A stretch of 64,000 nucleotides of DNA from CALBTQ01 sp036725605. GTDB taxonomy: Bacteria > Lernaellota > Lernaellaia > Lernaellales > Lernaellaceae. Both the position numbers and the translations under genes were made by a program. The stretch's first letter is position 1. Every line of letters starts with the position of its first letter. Positions 35,784 through 44,049 of this stretch are shown here, one piece after another. A model generated the notes under the pieces. It saw nothing but the letters and a program-made list of their open reading frames with translations, was not told the origin of the DNA and did no database searches. The DNA lies in NCBI GenBank assembly GCA_036725605.1, contig DAIMDW010000008.1, positions 103,820-167,819 of the forward strand, given 5' to 3'.

Positions 35784-36530
35784 ATGCATAGCAAAATCGC
35801 GGAAACCTTGGCCTTGAAACAGTCGCCCGTGGCAATTCTGCTGACCGATACCAAGCCGGAAAAAGCAACTCAGTTCAAAGAAGGCAGCATGGGCTGCACC
35901 GGCGCCATGATGCGCTCAGCCGCCAAAGGGCGGGTTGTTGTTTTCGATCGAAAAACAAGCGGTTGTCCCGGCGGAGGAACCGGGCTTGGATTTGGTAACT
36001 GTTACACCGGTTTTCCGATTAATCGACTGCTTTCGACCGGAGGGAAAGCCGAACTTCCGAACGGTTACACCTTTGACATGAAAGAAGGCGAGCGTTTCTT
36101 CGAAAGTCCCGAAGTAACCGATCGTTGGTTGATTGCCCTTCCATACCGCGATGTGCCGACGGAGTTTATCGTTTTCAAACCACTGGATCAGGTGGCGGAG
36201 GGAGAGGATGTTTCGTTGGTCCTGATGTTCGTCAATCCGGACCAACTTTCCGCCCTGATAACGCTGGCCGGATTTCGCCGTGGATCGATCAACGCCACTG
36301 TGTCGCCATGGGGAGCCGCATGTCAGTCGATCCTGTTCGCCTACGCGGAGGCCCAGCGGGAAACGCCGCGGGGAGTCATCGGCTTTTTTGACATTTCCCA
36401 GCGCGGCAAACTCGAAAAGGAGTTACTTTCCTACACAATGCCCTACCGCTTGTTTCTCGAAATGGAATCGAGCGTCGACGACAGCTTCCTGAAGACGCAT
36501 ATGTGGGATGAGCTTCGCGAACGGTGGTAA
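35784..36530 (+). CDS. DUF169-family protein
   Basis: A 248-residue protein of the DUF169 family, common in anaerobes and of uncertain function. Conserved family text includes SPVAILLTD at the N-terminus and a Cys/Gly-rich section (GSMGCTGAMM, SGCPGGGTGLGFGNC) at about 34-75. The cysteines could bind a metal or cofactor; this is inference. No signal peptide, so cytoplasmic. AAAGGAG precedes the ATG at 35784. It forms an operon with the MarR regulator 11 bases upstream. Confidence 0.82.
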   Translation: MHSKIAETLALKQSPVAILLTDTKPEKATQFKEGSMGCTGAMMRSAAKGRVVVFDRKTSGCPGGGTGLGFGNCYTGFPINRLLSTGGKAELPNGYTFDMKEGERFFESPEVTDRWLIALPYRDVPTEFIVFKPLDQVAEGEDVSLVLMFVNPDQLSALITLAGFRRGSINATVSPWGAACQSILFAYAEAQRETPRGVIGFFDISQRGKLEKELLSYTMPYRLFLEMESSVDDSFLKTHMWDELRERW

Positions 36531-36776
36531 ATGAAGTACAACACCGACCGTCTTATAATCCCGCCGCCTCGCGTTCGACCATGGATTTCCGGCCGCCTTG
36601 TTGCCCGAAAATATCGGTGCGAAGGGCATTGTCAGAAGCGTCGGCAACCATTAATCTACGGGTTCGCCCTTTTGACGCGGGTGGAGCGCTGCCGGTGTAT
36701 GTCGGCGTGCGCTCCGCGCGTGAGCGATTGTTTATGACCGCGTTCGTCGAGGCGACGGCGCGTAAGAGGAAAAAGA

Positions 36777-37739
36777 ATGAGCGAACTACGATGGGACCCG
36801 CTGCGCGGCGAGTGGGTCGTGACCGCGACGCACCGGATGGACCGGCCGCAAATGCCGCGCGATTGGTGCCCGTTCTGCCCCGGCTCGGGCCGCGTGCCCG
36901 ACAGCTACGACGTGCACATCTATCCCAACGACTTTCCCAGCTTCGACACACCGGCGCCGATTCCGGGCGTGCAGAACGATCCGCCCTGGCGCGTGCGCAA
37001 ATCGTGGGGCGCCTGCGACGTCGTGCTGTATCATCCGGATCACGAACGCGATTTCATCGACATCGACAACGATCACCTGGTGAAACTGGCGCGCCTGTGG
37101 CGGGCCCGCTACCTCGAGCTGTTCGAGAACAAAAAGGTCAAGTACGTCTACGTGTTCGAAAACCACGGCGAGGAAATCGGCGTGACCATGCCGCATCCGC
37201 ACGGGCAGATTTACGCTTTCCCGCTGATTCCGCCGGTGCCCGCCGTCGAGATGAAACGCGCGGCGACCTACCGCGAAAAAACCGGCCGATGCCTGCACTG
37301 CCACCTGGTCGAGAGCGAGCGCGCCGACGGGCGGCGGATCGTATTCGACGAGGGCGGCTGGACGGCGTTCGTGCCGTTTTCCGCGCGTTGGCCGTACGAG
37401 ACGCACCTGTATCCGCAACGCTGCCTCAAGCACATGGGCGAGCTGACCGACGACGAGCTGCGCCCGATGATGGCGGCGCTCAAGCGGATGCTGCGCACCT
37501 ACCGCAATTACTACGAGCGGCCGTTCCCCTACATGATGGCCTTTCATCAGGCGCCGCCGCACGGCGACGCGGGCAGCGGCACGCATCTGCATATCGAGCT
37601 GTATCCGATTCGACGCAGCCGGGAGAAGTTGAAGTTCCGCGCCGGCTGCGAAACGGGCGCCGGGTTGTTCATCAACGACAGCTACCCGGAGGAGAAGGCG
37701 GCCGAGCTGCGCGCGCTATTGGCGGAAGCGGAGGACTAA
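36777..37739 (+). CDS. galT: galactose-1-phosphate uridylyltransferase
   Basis: A 320-residue Leloir-pathway enzyme exchanging UMP between UDP-glucose and galactose-1-phosphate. The active-site HPHGQ lies near residue 142. Zinc-ligand candidates occur in WCPFCPGS near residue 32 and in CLHCH near residue 170. LHIELYP closes the fold. Length is near the usual 330-350. AGAGGAAAAAG precedes the ATG. It is first in an operon with an HD-GYP gene and galK; galE and galM are not in the window. Confidence 0.95.
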   Translation: MSELRWDPLRGEWVVTATHRMDRPQMPRDWCPFCPGSGRVPDSYDVHIYPNDFPSFDTPAPIPGVQNDPPWRVRKSWGACDVVLYHPDHERDFIDIDNDHLVKLARLWRARYLELFENKKVKYVYVFENHGEEIGVTMPHPHGQIYAFPLIPPVPAVEMKRAATYREKTGRCLHCHLVESERADGRRIVFDEGGWTAFVPFSARWPYETHLYPQRCLKHMGELTDDELRPMMAALKRMLRTYRNYYERPFPYMMAFHQAPPHGDAGSGTHLHIELYPIRRSREKLKFRAGCETGAGLFINDSYPEEKAAELRALLAEAED

Positions 37740-39197
37740 GTGTTGATCGAGGAAGCAAGAATCCTGGTCGCCGGCGGTTTGCCGGTTTTGATGAAACAGG
37801 TGGTCGGCGCGCTGGTCGAGCGCGGCAACCAGGTCACCACGGCCAAGGACCTGCGCGGCATCGACGACGAACTGTCGCGTAACCGGTTCGACGCGATGAT
37901 CATCGACGAACAGCATATCGACGATCGCGACGGCGGCCTGGATGCGTTGGTGGCGAAAAATCCGTCCACCCTCGCGGTGCTGCTGGTGCCGCCCGAAGCC
38001 GGCGACGAGGAAGAGGACGCGCGGCTCAACCGCGGGTGGGCCAAGGTCGTGCGCCTGCCGCGGGACGAGCAAAACCTGGAAAGCGACCTGCTGGCTTCGC
38101 TGGGGCGCATGATGAAAATTCGCGAAGCGGCCCGCACCGGCACGCTGACGCCGCTGACCGCGATCAACCAGGAATTTCTGCTGACCCTCGACCTGGACGC
38201 GCTGCTCAACACAATCGTCGTCACCGCGCAGCGAGAGGCGCGCTGCGATCGCGTCAGCCTCATGCTGGTCGACGGCGAGGAAATGAAAATGCGCGCCGCG
38301 GTCGGTCTGCCGCAGGACGTGCTGGCCGAATGGAAAGGGCAGGTCGGCGTGGGCATCGCCGGCTACACGGCGGCCACGGGCGAAACGGTCATTCTGCAAC
38401 GCGGTCAGGAAGACCAACGCTTCAAGCAGCATCTGAAAGACGATCACATCAAAAGCGCGATCAGCCTGCCGCTGAAGGTCAAGGGCAACGTGATCGGCGT
38501 GCTCAACATCACCAATTTCGCCGGCCGCGAGCAGTTCCAGCAAAGCGACGTGCAGTTCCTGTCGCTGCTGGCCGGGCAGGCGGCGGTGGCCATCCAGAAC
38601 GCCAATTTGTACAACACGCTGCAAACCAGCTACCTGCACACGATCATCAGTCTGGCCAACGCCCTGGAGGCGCGCGACCAGTATCTGTCGGGCCACTCCA
38701 CGTCGGTCATGCGCAACGCGGTGCGCATCGCCCAGAAGATGGGCCTGTCGCCGCGCGAGATCGAAGACGTGCGCAACGCCTCGGTGCTGCATGACATCGG
38801 CAAGATCGGCATCCGCGACGCGATCCTGCTCAAGCCGGGCAAGCTCGACGATTCCGAGTGGCTGGTCATCAAGCAGCACCCGGACATGGGCAGCAAGATC
38901 GTCGCGCCGGTGCGCCACCTGGCGCGCTGCGTGCCGCTGATCCTCAACCACCACGAACGGTGGGACGGCAGCGGGTATCCGATCGGCCTGGCCGGCACCG
39001 ACATTCCGTTGGGCGCGCGGGTGATCGCCGTGGCCGACACCTACGACGCGATGGTTTCCAACCGGCCGTACCGTAAGGCCTTCTCGCACGAGGAGGCGAT
39101 TGCCGAAATCAAGCGGGTCGCCGGCACGCAGTTGGATCCGGACGTGGTCGCCGCTTTCGTCGAGGTCGCTCGCGATGACCGCGAAATCGACGACTGA
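37740..39197 (+). CDS. HD-GYP phosphodiesterase with GAF domain
   Basis: A 485-residue signalling protein. Residues about 1-125 form a receiver-like or degenerate REC fold (ILVAGGLPVLMKQ, DAMIIDE). Residues about 140-290 form a GAF domain (CDRVSLMLVDGEE, AISLPLKVKGNVIGVLNI). Residues about 300-480 form an HD-GYP domain with LHDIGKIGI, HHERWDGSGYP and RVIAVADTYDAM. Such domains hydrolyse cyclic di-GMP or related dinucleotides; the metal ligands are present, so it should be active. The start is GTG at 37740, directly after the galT stop, with GGAGG upstream. The start of galK lies inside its end by 23 bases, so it is an integral part of the gal operon. Confidence 0.9.
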   Translation: MLIEEARILVAGGLPVLMKQVVGALVERGNQVTTAKDLRGIDDELSRNRFDAMIIDEQHIDDRDGGLDALVAKNPSTLAVLLVPPEAGDEEEDARLNRGWAKVVRLPRDEQNLESDLLASLGRMMKIREAARTGTLTPLTAINQEFLLTLDLDALLNTIVVTAQREARCDRVSLMLVDGEEMKMRAAVGLPQDVLAEWKGQVGVGIAGYTAATGETVILQRGQEDQRFKQHLKDDHIKSAISLPLKVKGNVIGVLNITNFAGREQFQQSDVQFLSLLAGQAAVAIQNANLYNTLQTSYLHTIISLANALEARDQYLSGHSTSVMRNAVRIAQKMGLSPREIEDVRNASVLHDIGKIGIRDAILLKPGKLDDSEWLVIKQHPDMGSKIVAPVRHLARCVPLILNHHERWDGSGYPIGLAGTDIPLGARVIAVADTYDAMVSNRPYRKAFSHEEAIAEIKRVAGTQLDPDVVAAFVEVARDDREIDD

Positions 39198-40329
39198 TCC
39201 GGCCGCGTTTTTCGCGCAACGCTTCGCCGCCGCGCCCGCCGTTCGCGCCTTCGCGCCGGGCCGCGTGAACCTCATCGGCGAACACACCGACTACAACGAC
39301 GGCTTCGTCATGCCCATGGCCATTCAATACGGCGTGCGGGTCGTCGGTCGCCTGACCGACTCGGGCCGCGTGCGGGCGACCAGCGCCAACTTCGACGAAC
39401 GCCCCGGCGATTTTCCGCTGCATGCACAACCGGACGGACACGACTGGATCGACTTTCTCCAGGCCGTGCTGTTGGAGTTGGCCGTGGTGGGCGTGAATCC
39501 CGCCGGGCTCGAACTGGCCTACGTCGGCGACGTGCCCGACGGCGCGGGGCTCTCGTCGAGCGCCGCCTTCGCCGTGGCGACCGTGCTGGCCGTCTCGCAA
39601 CTGGCCGGCCGCCGATGGGACGACCCGGTGGCGCTTTCGCGCGTGTGCCAGGCCGCCGAACACCGCATCGGCACACGTTGCGGTCTGCTGGACCAGATGG
39701 CCAGCGCCGCCTGCCGCGCGGGCAGCGCGATGTTGCTGGACTGCCGCGACATGAGCCGCACCATGCTGCCCATCGACCGCGAACGCCTCGCGGTGATCGT
39801 CGGGGCCACCGGCGTCAAACGCGAACTGGCCGCCAGCAAATACAACGAACGCCGCGGCGAATGCGAGCAGGGCGCGCGCCTGTGCGGGCAATCCAGCCTG
39901 CGCGACGTGACGCCGCAAAAACTCGCCGCGCTGCGCGATGATCTGCCCGCGAACGTCTACCGCCGCTGCCGGCACGTGCTGAGCGAAAACGAGCGCGTGC
40001 ACGCGTTCGCCGCCGCTTTGCGCGCGGGCGACATGGCCGCCCTGGGCGCGATTGCCGACGAGGGACACGCCAGCTTGCGCGACGACTACGAAGTTTCCTG
40101 CGTCGAGTTGGACGCGATGGTCGAATCCTTCAACGCCTGCGCGGGCGTGTACGGCGCGCGGATGGTCGGCGGGGGGTTCGGCGGCAGCGCGATCGCGTTG
40201 GTCGATCCGGCGCACGCTACGGACATCATGACCGCCGCCGGTCGAATCTACCGGGAAAAATCCGGCCGCGAAGGCCGCTTCTACACGGCGACCGCCGGCG
40301 ACGGCGCCGTGGTCGAATCATTGGTTTAA
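39175..40329 (+). CDS. galK: galactokinase
   Basis: A 384-residue GHMP kinase phosphorylating galactose at C1. The galactokinase signature GRVNLIGEHTDYNDGFVMP lies at about 28-47, the ATP-binding PDGAGLSSSAAF near residue 120 and the third motif GGGFGGSAIAL near residue 330. The ATG at 39175 starts within the end of the HD-GYP gene, with GAGGTC upstream; longer in-frame starts would lie inside that gene. With galT it supplies two of the three Leloir steps. Confidence 0.95.
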   Translation: MTAKSTTDPAAFFAQRFAAAPAVRAFAPGRVNLIGEHTDYNDGFVMPMAIQYGVRVVGRLTDSGRVRATSANFDERPGDFPLHAQPDGHDWIDFLQAVLLELAVVGVNPAGLELAYVGDVPDGAGLSSSAAFAVATVLAVSQLAGRRWDDPVALSRVCQAAEHRIGTRCGLLDQMASAACRAGSAMLLDCRDMSRTMLPIDRERLAVIVGATGVKRELAASKYNERRGECEQGARLCGQSSLRDVTPQKLAALRDDLPANVYRRCRHVLSENERVHAFAAALRAGDMAALGAIADEGHASLRDDYEVSCVELDAMVESFNACAGVYGARMVGGGFGGSAIALVDPAHATDIMTAAGRIYREKSGREGRFYTATAGDGAVVESLV

Positions 40330-40396
40330 AAACTTCCGCTCAGGATTGTCGTCTTTTTCCATTTGATACAGGAAGAAAAATCGGGGACATTTTTTG

Positions 40397-40520
40397 GCCC
40401 TCATCCCGGCCCTTCTCCCATGGGGAGAAGGGAGGTTTGAAAATCCGGGACATGTACTCGTTACGTGTCCCGTGATTTTCCAATTGGGAGAGGGTCGGGC
40501 GCAGCCCGGGGTGAGGGCGA
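40397..40520. repeat. ~125-bp nested palindromic intergenic repeat
   Basis: Outer arms GCCCTCATCCCGG and its near reverse complement (near 40508-40520) enclose two strong hairpins: CCCTTCTCCC-ATG-GGGAGAAGGG at 40410-40432, and a stem with core CGGGACA/TGTCCCG at 40446-40452 and 40466-40472 inside AAAATC/GATTTT arms. A third GGGC/GCCC hairpin follows. A related CCCTTCTCCCCGTGGGAGAAGG block occurs near 58803. It resembles a MITE or compound REP element downstream of galK. Confidence 0.75.
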
Positions 40521-40603
40521 AAGCCGGCGGTAGTTTGAGGCCGGATCCTGAACCGGATTTGGCGCGGCATTGTCGTCGTCGTTTTTTCGGCCGCAAATTA
40601 TGT

Positions 40604-41797
40604 TCATGGCTTTTCGCCGGCGGGGATGTCTTCGCGCAGCCGGACGGCCAGATCGGGCCGGAGGCGGGTAATGGCTTTTTGTGCTTCCAAGTTGTCCGGC
40701 TGTCGTTTGAGGGCGAGCCAGTAGTAGCGGGCGGCGACTTCCTGATTGATCTCTTCCGATCGACGAGCCAGGTTCAGCAGCGTGTCTAACGGCGAATCGA
40801 TTGGTGCACACGATCCTTCGGTACGGACCAATCCATATCGGCGTAAGTGGTCGGCCACGACGTGGGCGACGACCTGGTGACCCAATTCGGACATGTGATA
40901 ACCGTCAAAAATATAAAGCGGGACGTGGCGGGCGATAAAGGGCGACAACTCGCGTTCGAGATCGATCAGCTCGATGCCTTCCCGGTTGGCCGTTTCCCGC
41001 ATCAACTCGGCGAATCGCCGGTATCGCTCGCTTTCGACCGGCTTGGGAAAAGAGCCGTAACCGATCAGCGGATCGGGGTCGTATGCGTGCAGCAACAGGA
41101 TGAATTTCCCGCCTTTCGCGGCGACGATCCGGTTCATTTCGGTAATGTTCCGCTCGTAAATTTCCGGCGATGTCGCGTACGAAACGGATTGCTCCGCCGG
41201 TTTCCCGCGGTTGGTGAGCCGGACTTTAATATAGTGGCCGAGGTACAGGATGCGGAACCGGCGTTCGGCCCCGACCGGCGGTTCCCAGCGTTCCGGCGCG
41301 TAATAGGAATCATTCCACAAATACGTTGCCACGACGACGTCCGGTCGCAGTTCTTCGATCGTTTTATTTACCAGGATCAAGCCTTGGGTCGAGGCATAGC
41401 CGGGCACCGACAGATTGAGGATTTCGCCCCAATCATCAGGCACGCAACGGCGTAATTCGTTCACATAACTGGTGTGCGACAGCCCCCAACCGAAGGTGAC
41501 CGAATCGCCGAAAAAAACGAGGCGCCCGGCGGCCTTTTCCGCGTTCGGCAACGGGCCGCGAAACCCACGATTATTCAATGTCACATATTCATCGTGGTAG
41601 TCGGGGCGGCCCTTCCAGACCAAATCGCGATCGGCAACGAGCATGGGATTGTTGCGAATCGAAGCATGCGTGAATTGCGGCGATGCGAACGTCGGTTCAG
41701 GCGGAAAGTGAAAACCGCGCAGGCAGATTTCGGTTGCCAGCAACAGCAAGATCGTCGGAACCAGGCCAAATACGATGCGCTTCCAAAATCGAATCAT
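40604..41797 (-). CDS. membrane-anchored SGNH/GDSL-like hydrolase
   Basis: A 397-residue protein with an N-terminal membrane anchor (FGLVPTILLLLATEICL). An SGNH hydrolase domain follows, with block I VFFGDSVTFGWG near residue 85, an Asn in LWNDSYY near residue 165 and block V GYHMSELGHQ near residue 320. Such enzymes often add or remove acyl groups on surface polysaccharides. The C-terminal ~60 residues look like a TPR-type helical hairpin. The ATG at 41797 was chosen because the membrane helix begins there; the longer frame upstream is antisense to the next gene. Confidence 0.78.
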   Translation of the reverse strand: MIRFWKRIVFGLVPTILLLLATEICLRGFHFPPEPTFASPQFTHASIRNNPMLVADRDLVWKGRPDYHDEYVTLNNRGFRGPLPNAEKAAGRLVFFGDSVTFGWGLSHTSYVNELRRCVPDDWGEILNLSVPGYASTQGLILVNKTIEELRPDVVVATYLWNDSYYAPERWEPPVGAERRFRILYLGHYIKVRLTNRGKPAEQSVSYATSPEIYERNITEMNRIVAAKGGKFILLLHAYDPDPLIGYGSFPKPVESERYRRFAELMRETANREGIELIDLERELSPFIARHVPLYIFDGYHMSELGHQVVAHVVADHLRRYGLVRTEGSCAPIDSPLDTLLNLARRSEEINQEVAARYYWLALKRQPDNLEAQKAITRLRPDLAVRLREDIPAGEKP

Positions 41798-42014
41798 CAA
41801 CGTAAATCTCGACGTAACGAACCGGGTTCCCCCGTAGGATTTTTCGAAATCGACTCTCCGGGAGCCGTGTCCGATAAAGGCGTCTTTCGACTTCCGGATG
41901 ATGAAAAATCCTTGTTGTAATAAAAAGAGATGATATCGTTCTCTTGCGTGTAGATCAATTGTGAAAATCAAGGACCTCCCGAGGCCGTGAAATGTTGAAT
42001 CGGAGGAGCGGATC

Positions 42015-42764
42015 ATGAAGCGTCTGACCGTTTTTATCGTGTTGACGATGGTTGTTTTGGCCGCGCTGGTCGTGGGGTGTGAACGCCAAAACACGCTGGC
42101 GGCAACGCCGACGCCCCGCCTCGACGAGCCCGACGCCCAGGGGATGATCGCCGCGCATGCGCCGTTCACCAAGGTGGAGATGAACGGTTCGCTCGACCTG
42201 AAGCTCACCATCGCCGAGGGCGAGGCGCGCTACAAGCTGGAGGGCGACAAGCAGCGCATGGGCTACGTGGACATCGCGATCGTCGAGGGCGTGCTGATCG
42301 TCAAGGAGCGCCCGGCGCACGTCGCGGTGATGATGGGCAAGGTCACGGTGATCGTCCACGCCCCGCGCATCGAGGCCGTCACCCTCAACGGCAGCGGCAA
42401 CGCCGAGCTGCAAGGAAAATTCGGCGGCGCCTTGTCGCTGGTCATCGACGGCTCGAGCAATGTCGACTTTGCCGGAGAAGCCGTGGCGCTCCAGGTGACG
42501 ATCAACGGTTCGGGCGATATCCAGGCCCGGGGGCGGGCGAACGCTTTCACCGTGAAGATCGCCGGTTCGGGAAATATCAAGGCCCGGGAGATGCAAAGCG
42601 AAAGCGCGAGCGTCGTTATCGACGGCGCGGGCCGGACCGAACTGACCGTCACGCGGTCGCTGCACGCGACGATCATGGGCACGGGCGCGATCGTCTACTA
42701 CGGCAACCCCGCCACGGTGGATAAGCAGGTAATGGGCGCGGGCTCGATCACCGCGGGCGAATGA
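42015..42764 (+). CDS. head-GIN (DUF2807) domain lipoprotein
   Basis: A 249-residue lipoprotein: signal peptide with lipobox VVGC at Cys22, short linker, then a DUF2807/head-GIN domain. The repeating G-S-G-N/D pattern (LNGSGNAELQG, INGSGDIQARG, IAGSGNIKAR) predicts a right-handed parallel beta-helix. Such proteins are envelope-located and of unknown or adhesin-like function. GGAGG-like sequence precedes the ATG. It converges on the next lipoprotein gene with six bases between the stops. Confidence 0.87.
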   Translation: MKRLTVFIVLTMVVLAALVVGCERQNTLAATPTPRLDEPDAQGMIAAHAPFTKVEMNGSLDLKLTIAEGEARYKLEGDKQRMGYVDIAIVEGVLIVKERPAHVAVMMGKVTVIVHAPRIEAVTLNGSGNAELQGKFGGALSLVIDGSSNVDFAGEAVALQVTINGSGDIQARGRANAFTVKIAGSGNIKAREMQSESASVVIDGAGRTELTVTRSLHATIMGTGAIVYYGNPATVDKQVMGAGSITAGE

Positions 42765-42770
42765 CCGCCG

Positions 42771-43388
42771 TTACTCAATCGTCACCTGGCCGTCGATCGA
42801 GAACGCCCCGTTGACGTAGACCTTCACCGTGTACTCGCCCGCCGCGAGGTTGGCGATGTGCGTTGTCACATCGAAGGGACACACGCAGAAGCACGGTTCG
42901 GGCGCGTATTCCTCTTCGTACAGCTCGATGATGAAGCCGTCGAGCTCCATGGCGACCTCGATCGAATCCAGGCAGCAGTTGAACACGCCGTTGACGTGCT
43001 TGACCGTCAGCACGTTGCTTGCGTAGGTCAACACCAGAGACTCGGGCCATTCCGTTTTGGCCGGTCCCGATCCGTCCTTGCACGTGCCGTGCTCGATGCC
43101 GGTGATCGTCGGTTCCTGCGAGGTGTCGTCGTCGGTCACGTCATCGTCGCCGGTGTCATCGTCGGTCGTATCATCGTCGTTGGTGTCGTCGTCGGTGGGC
43201 GTCGGGCCGACGGTGTCGTCGTCGACGGTGGTCGGGCCGCTGGATGAGTCGTCATCGTCGCCGGGTGGATTTTCCTCCTCTTTGCCGTCGTTGTTGTCGT
43301 CGTCATCCCCGTGGTAGCAGGAGAAAACCAGCACCAGGCAAAGCGCGATGACGGCCCATGGGGCCAATAACTTGCCGTGGCGTAACAT
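42771..43388 (-). CDS. Asp-linker lipoprotein
   Basis: A 205-residue lipoprotein. The signal peptide ends with lipobox VFSC near residue 23. A ~75-residue acidic stalk follows (DDDDNND, then DDDTVG and DDDTT-type units). The folded C-terminal domain (about 100-205) is beta-rich with a Cys-rich middle (NCCLDSIEV, CFCVCPFD), probably disulphide-bonded. No family recognised. The ATG at 43388 fits the signal peptide. Same architecture as the lipoproteins at 16162, 56462 and 62173: stalk directly after the lipid anchor. Confidence 0.75.
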   Translation of the reverse strand: MLRHGKLLAPWAVIALCLVLVFSCYHGDDDDNNDGKEEENPPGDDDDSSSGPTTVDDDTVGPTPTDDDTNDDDTTDDDTGDDDVTDDDTSQEPTITGIEHGTCKDGSGPAKTEWPESLVLTYASNVLTVKHVNGVFNCCLDSIEVAMELDGFIIELYEEEYAPEPCFCVCPFDVTTHIANLAAGEYTVKVYVNGAFSIDGQVTIE

Positions 43389-44049
43389 GGATTTTCCCTC
43401 CACACATTCCAGATACCACTAGTATAACCACCGCGCGCCGGCGGGGGGACATTTTTCGAATTTCGGGGAGTGCTTAAACGAAACGCGGTCGCCATGGGAG
43501 TAAAAACCTAAAAGCCTCATGCCGGCGACCGCGTTGTCTTGGGGAGGATGTTCTCGTTGTCCGTCGCAACGGACATTCCAACTGAAAGTGACCAGAGCCT
43601 TTTCGCAGCCCGAAACGGGTGACGAATCCGCTTCGGAGACCAAGACGTCGGGAAACCTGCCCCGGGAGCCGCCCGCATCCCTTTTCACCGCAGAGGCTTT
43701 GTCGTGTTGTTCTACCTGGTTGAGCCTCCGTCCGCCGACATCGCGCGGGATTGCCTGTTGTTGATGGGGATTGAAGCGCGATGTTTCCCTATTTTTCCCT
43801 TTACGGGAGGGACGGCTCCGGAGCCGATCGTTTACTAAAGTTCTCAAAGATCATGTGATTCATTTCACTCTGTGAATCAAATCACAATAGTTTTTTACCA
43901 ATAACAAGAGGGGGTGTCAAGAAAAAAAAGGAAAAAAATGAATTTTAATTAACCATTTGAGACGAGGTATCATTTGATGATTTCGTTGACCGAATCGGGC
44001 GCTTTGTCTATAGTTGAGCCGCAGTTCCACCTTACCGAGCAAAACCGGA
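43389..44049. other. 660-bp non-coding region
   Basis: I see no supported gene. Frames of 81 and 142 codons here lack ribosome sites and protein-like composition. Notable are a GGGGGGACATTTTT run near 43443, a perfect palindrome CGGCTCCGGAGCCG at 43813-43826 and the inverted repeat TGATTCA-N10-TGAATCA at 43856-43879. The sequence then turns AT-rich and presumably contains the promoter of the glycosyltransferase gene. Confidence 0.55.

Noticed and set aside
36531..36737. 68-codon frame between DUF169 and galT
   Set aside because: Begins directly after a stop without a ribosome site and has a random-looking basic composition.
43419..43847. 142-codon minus-strand frame and an 81-codon plus-strand frame
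   Set aside because: Neither has a start signal nor protein-like hydrophobic patterning; the region is better read as repeat-bearing spacer.
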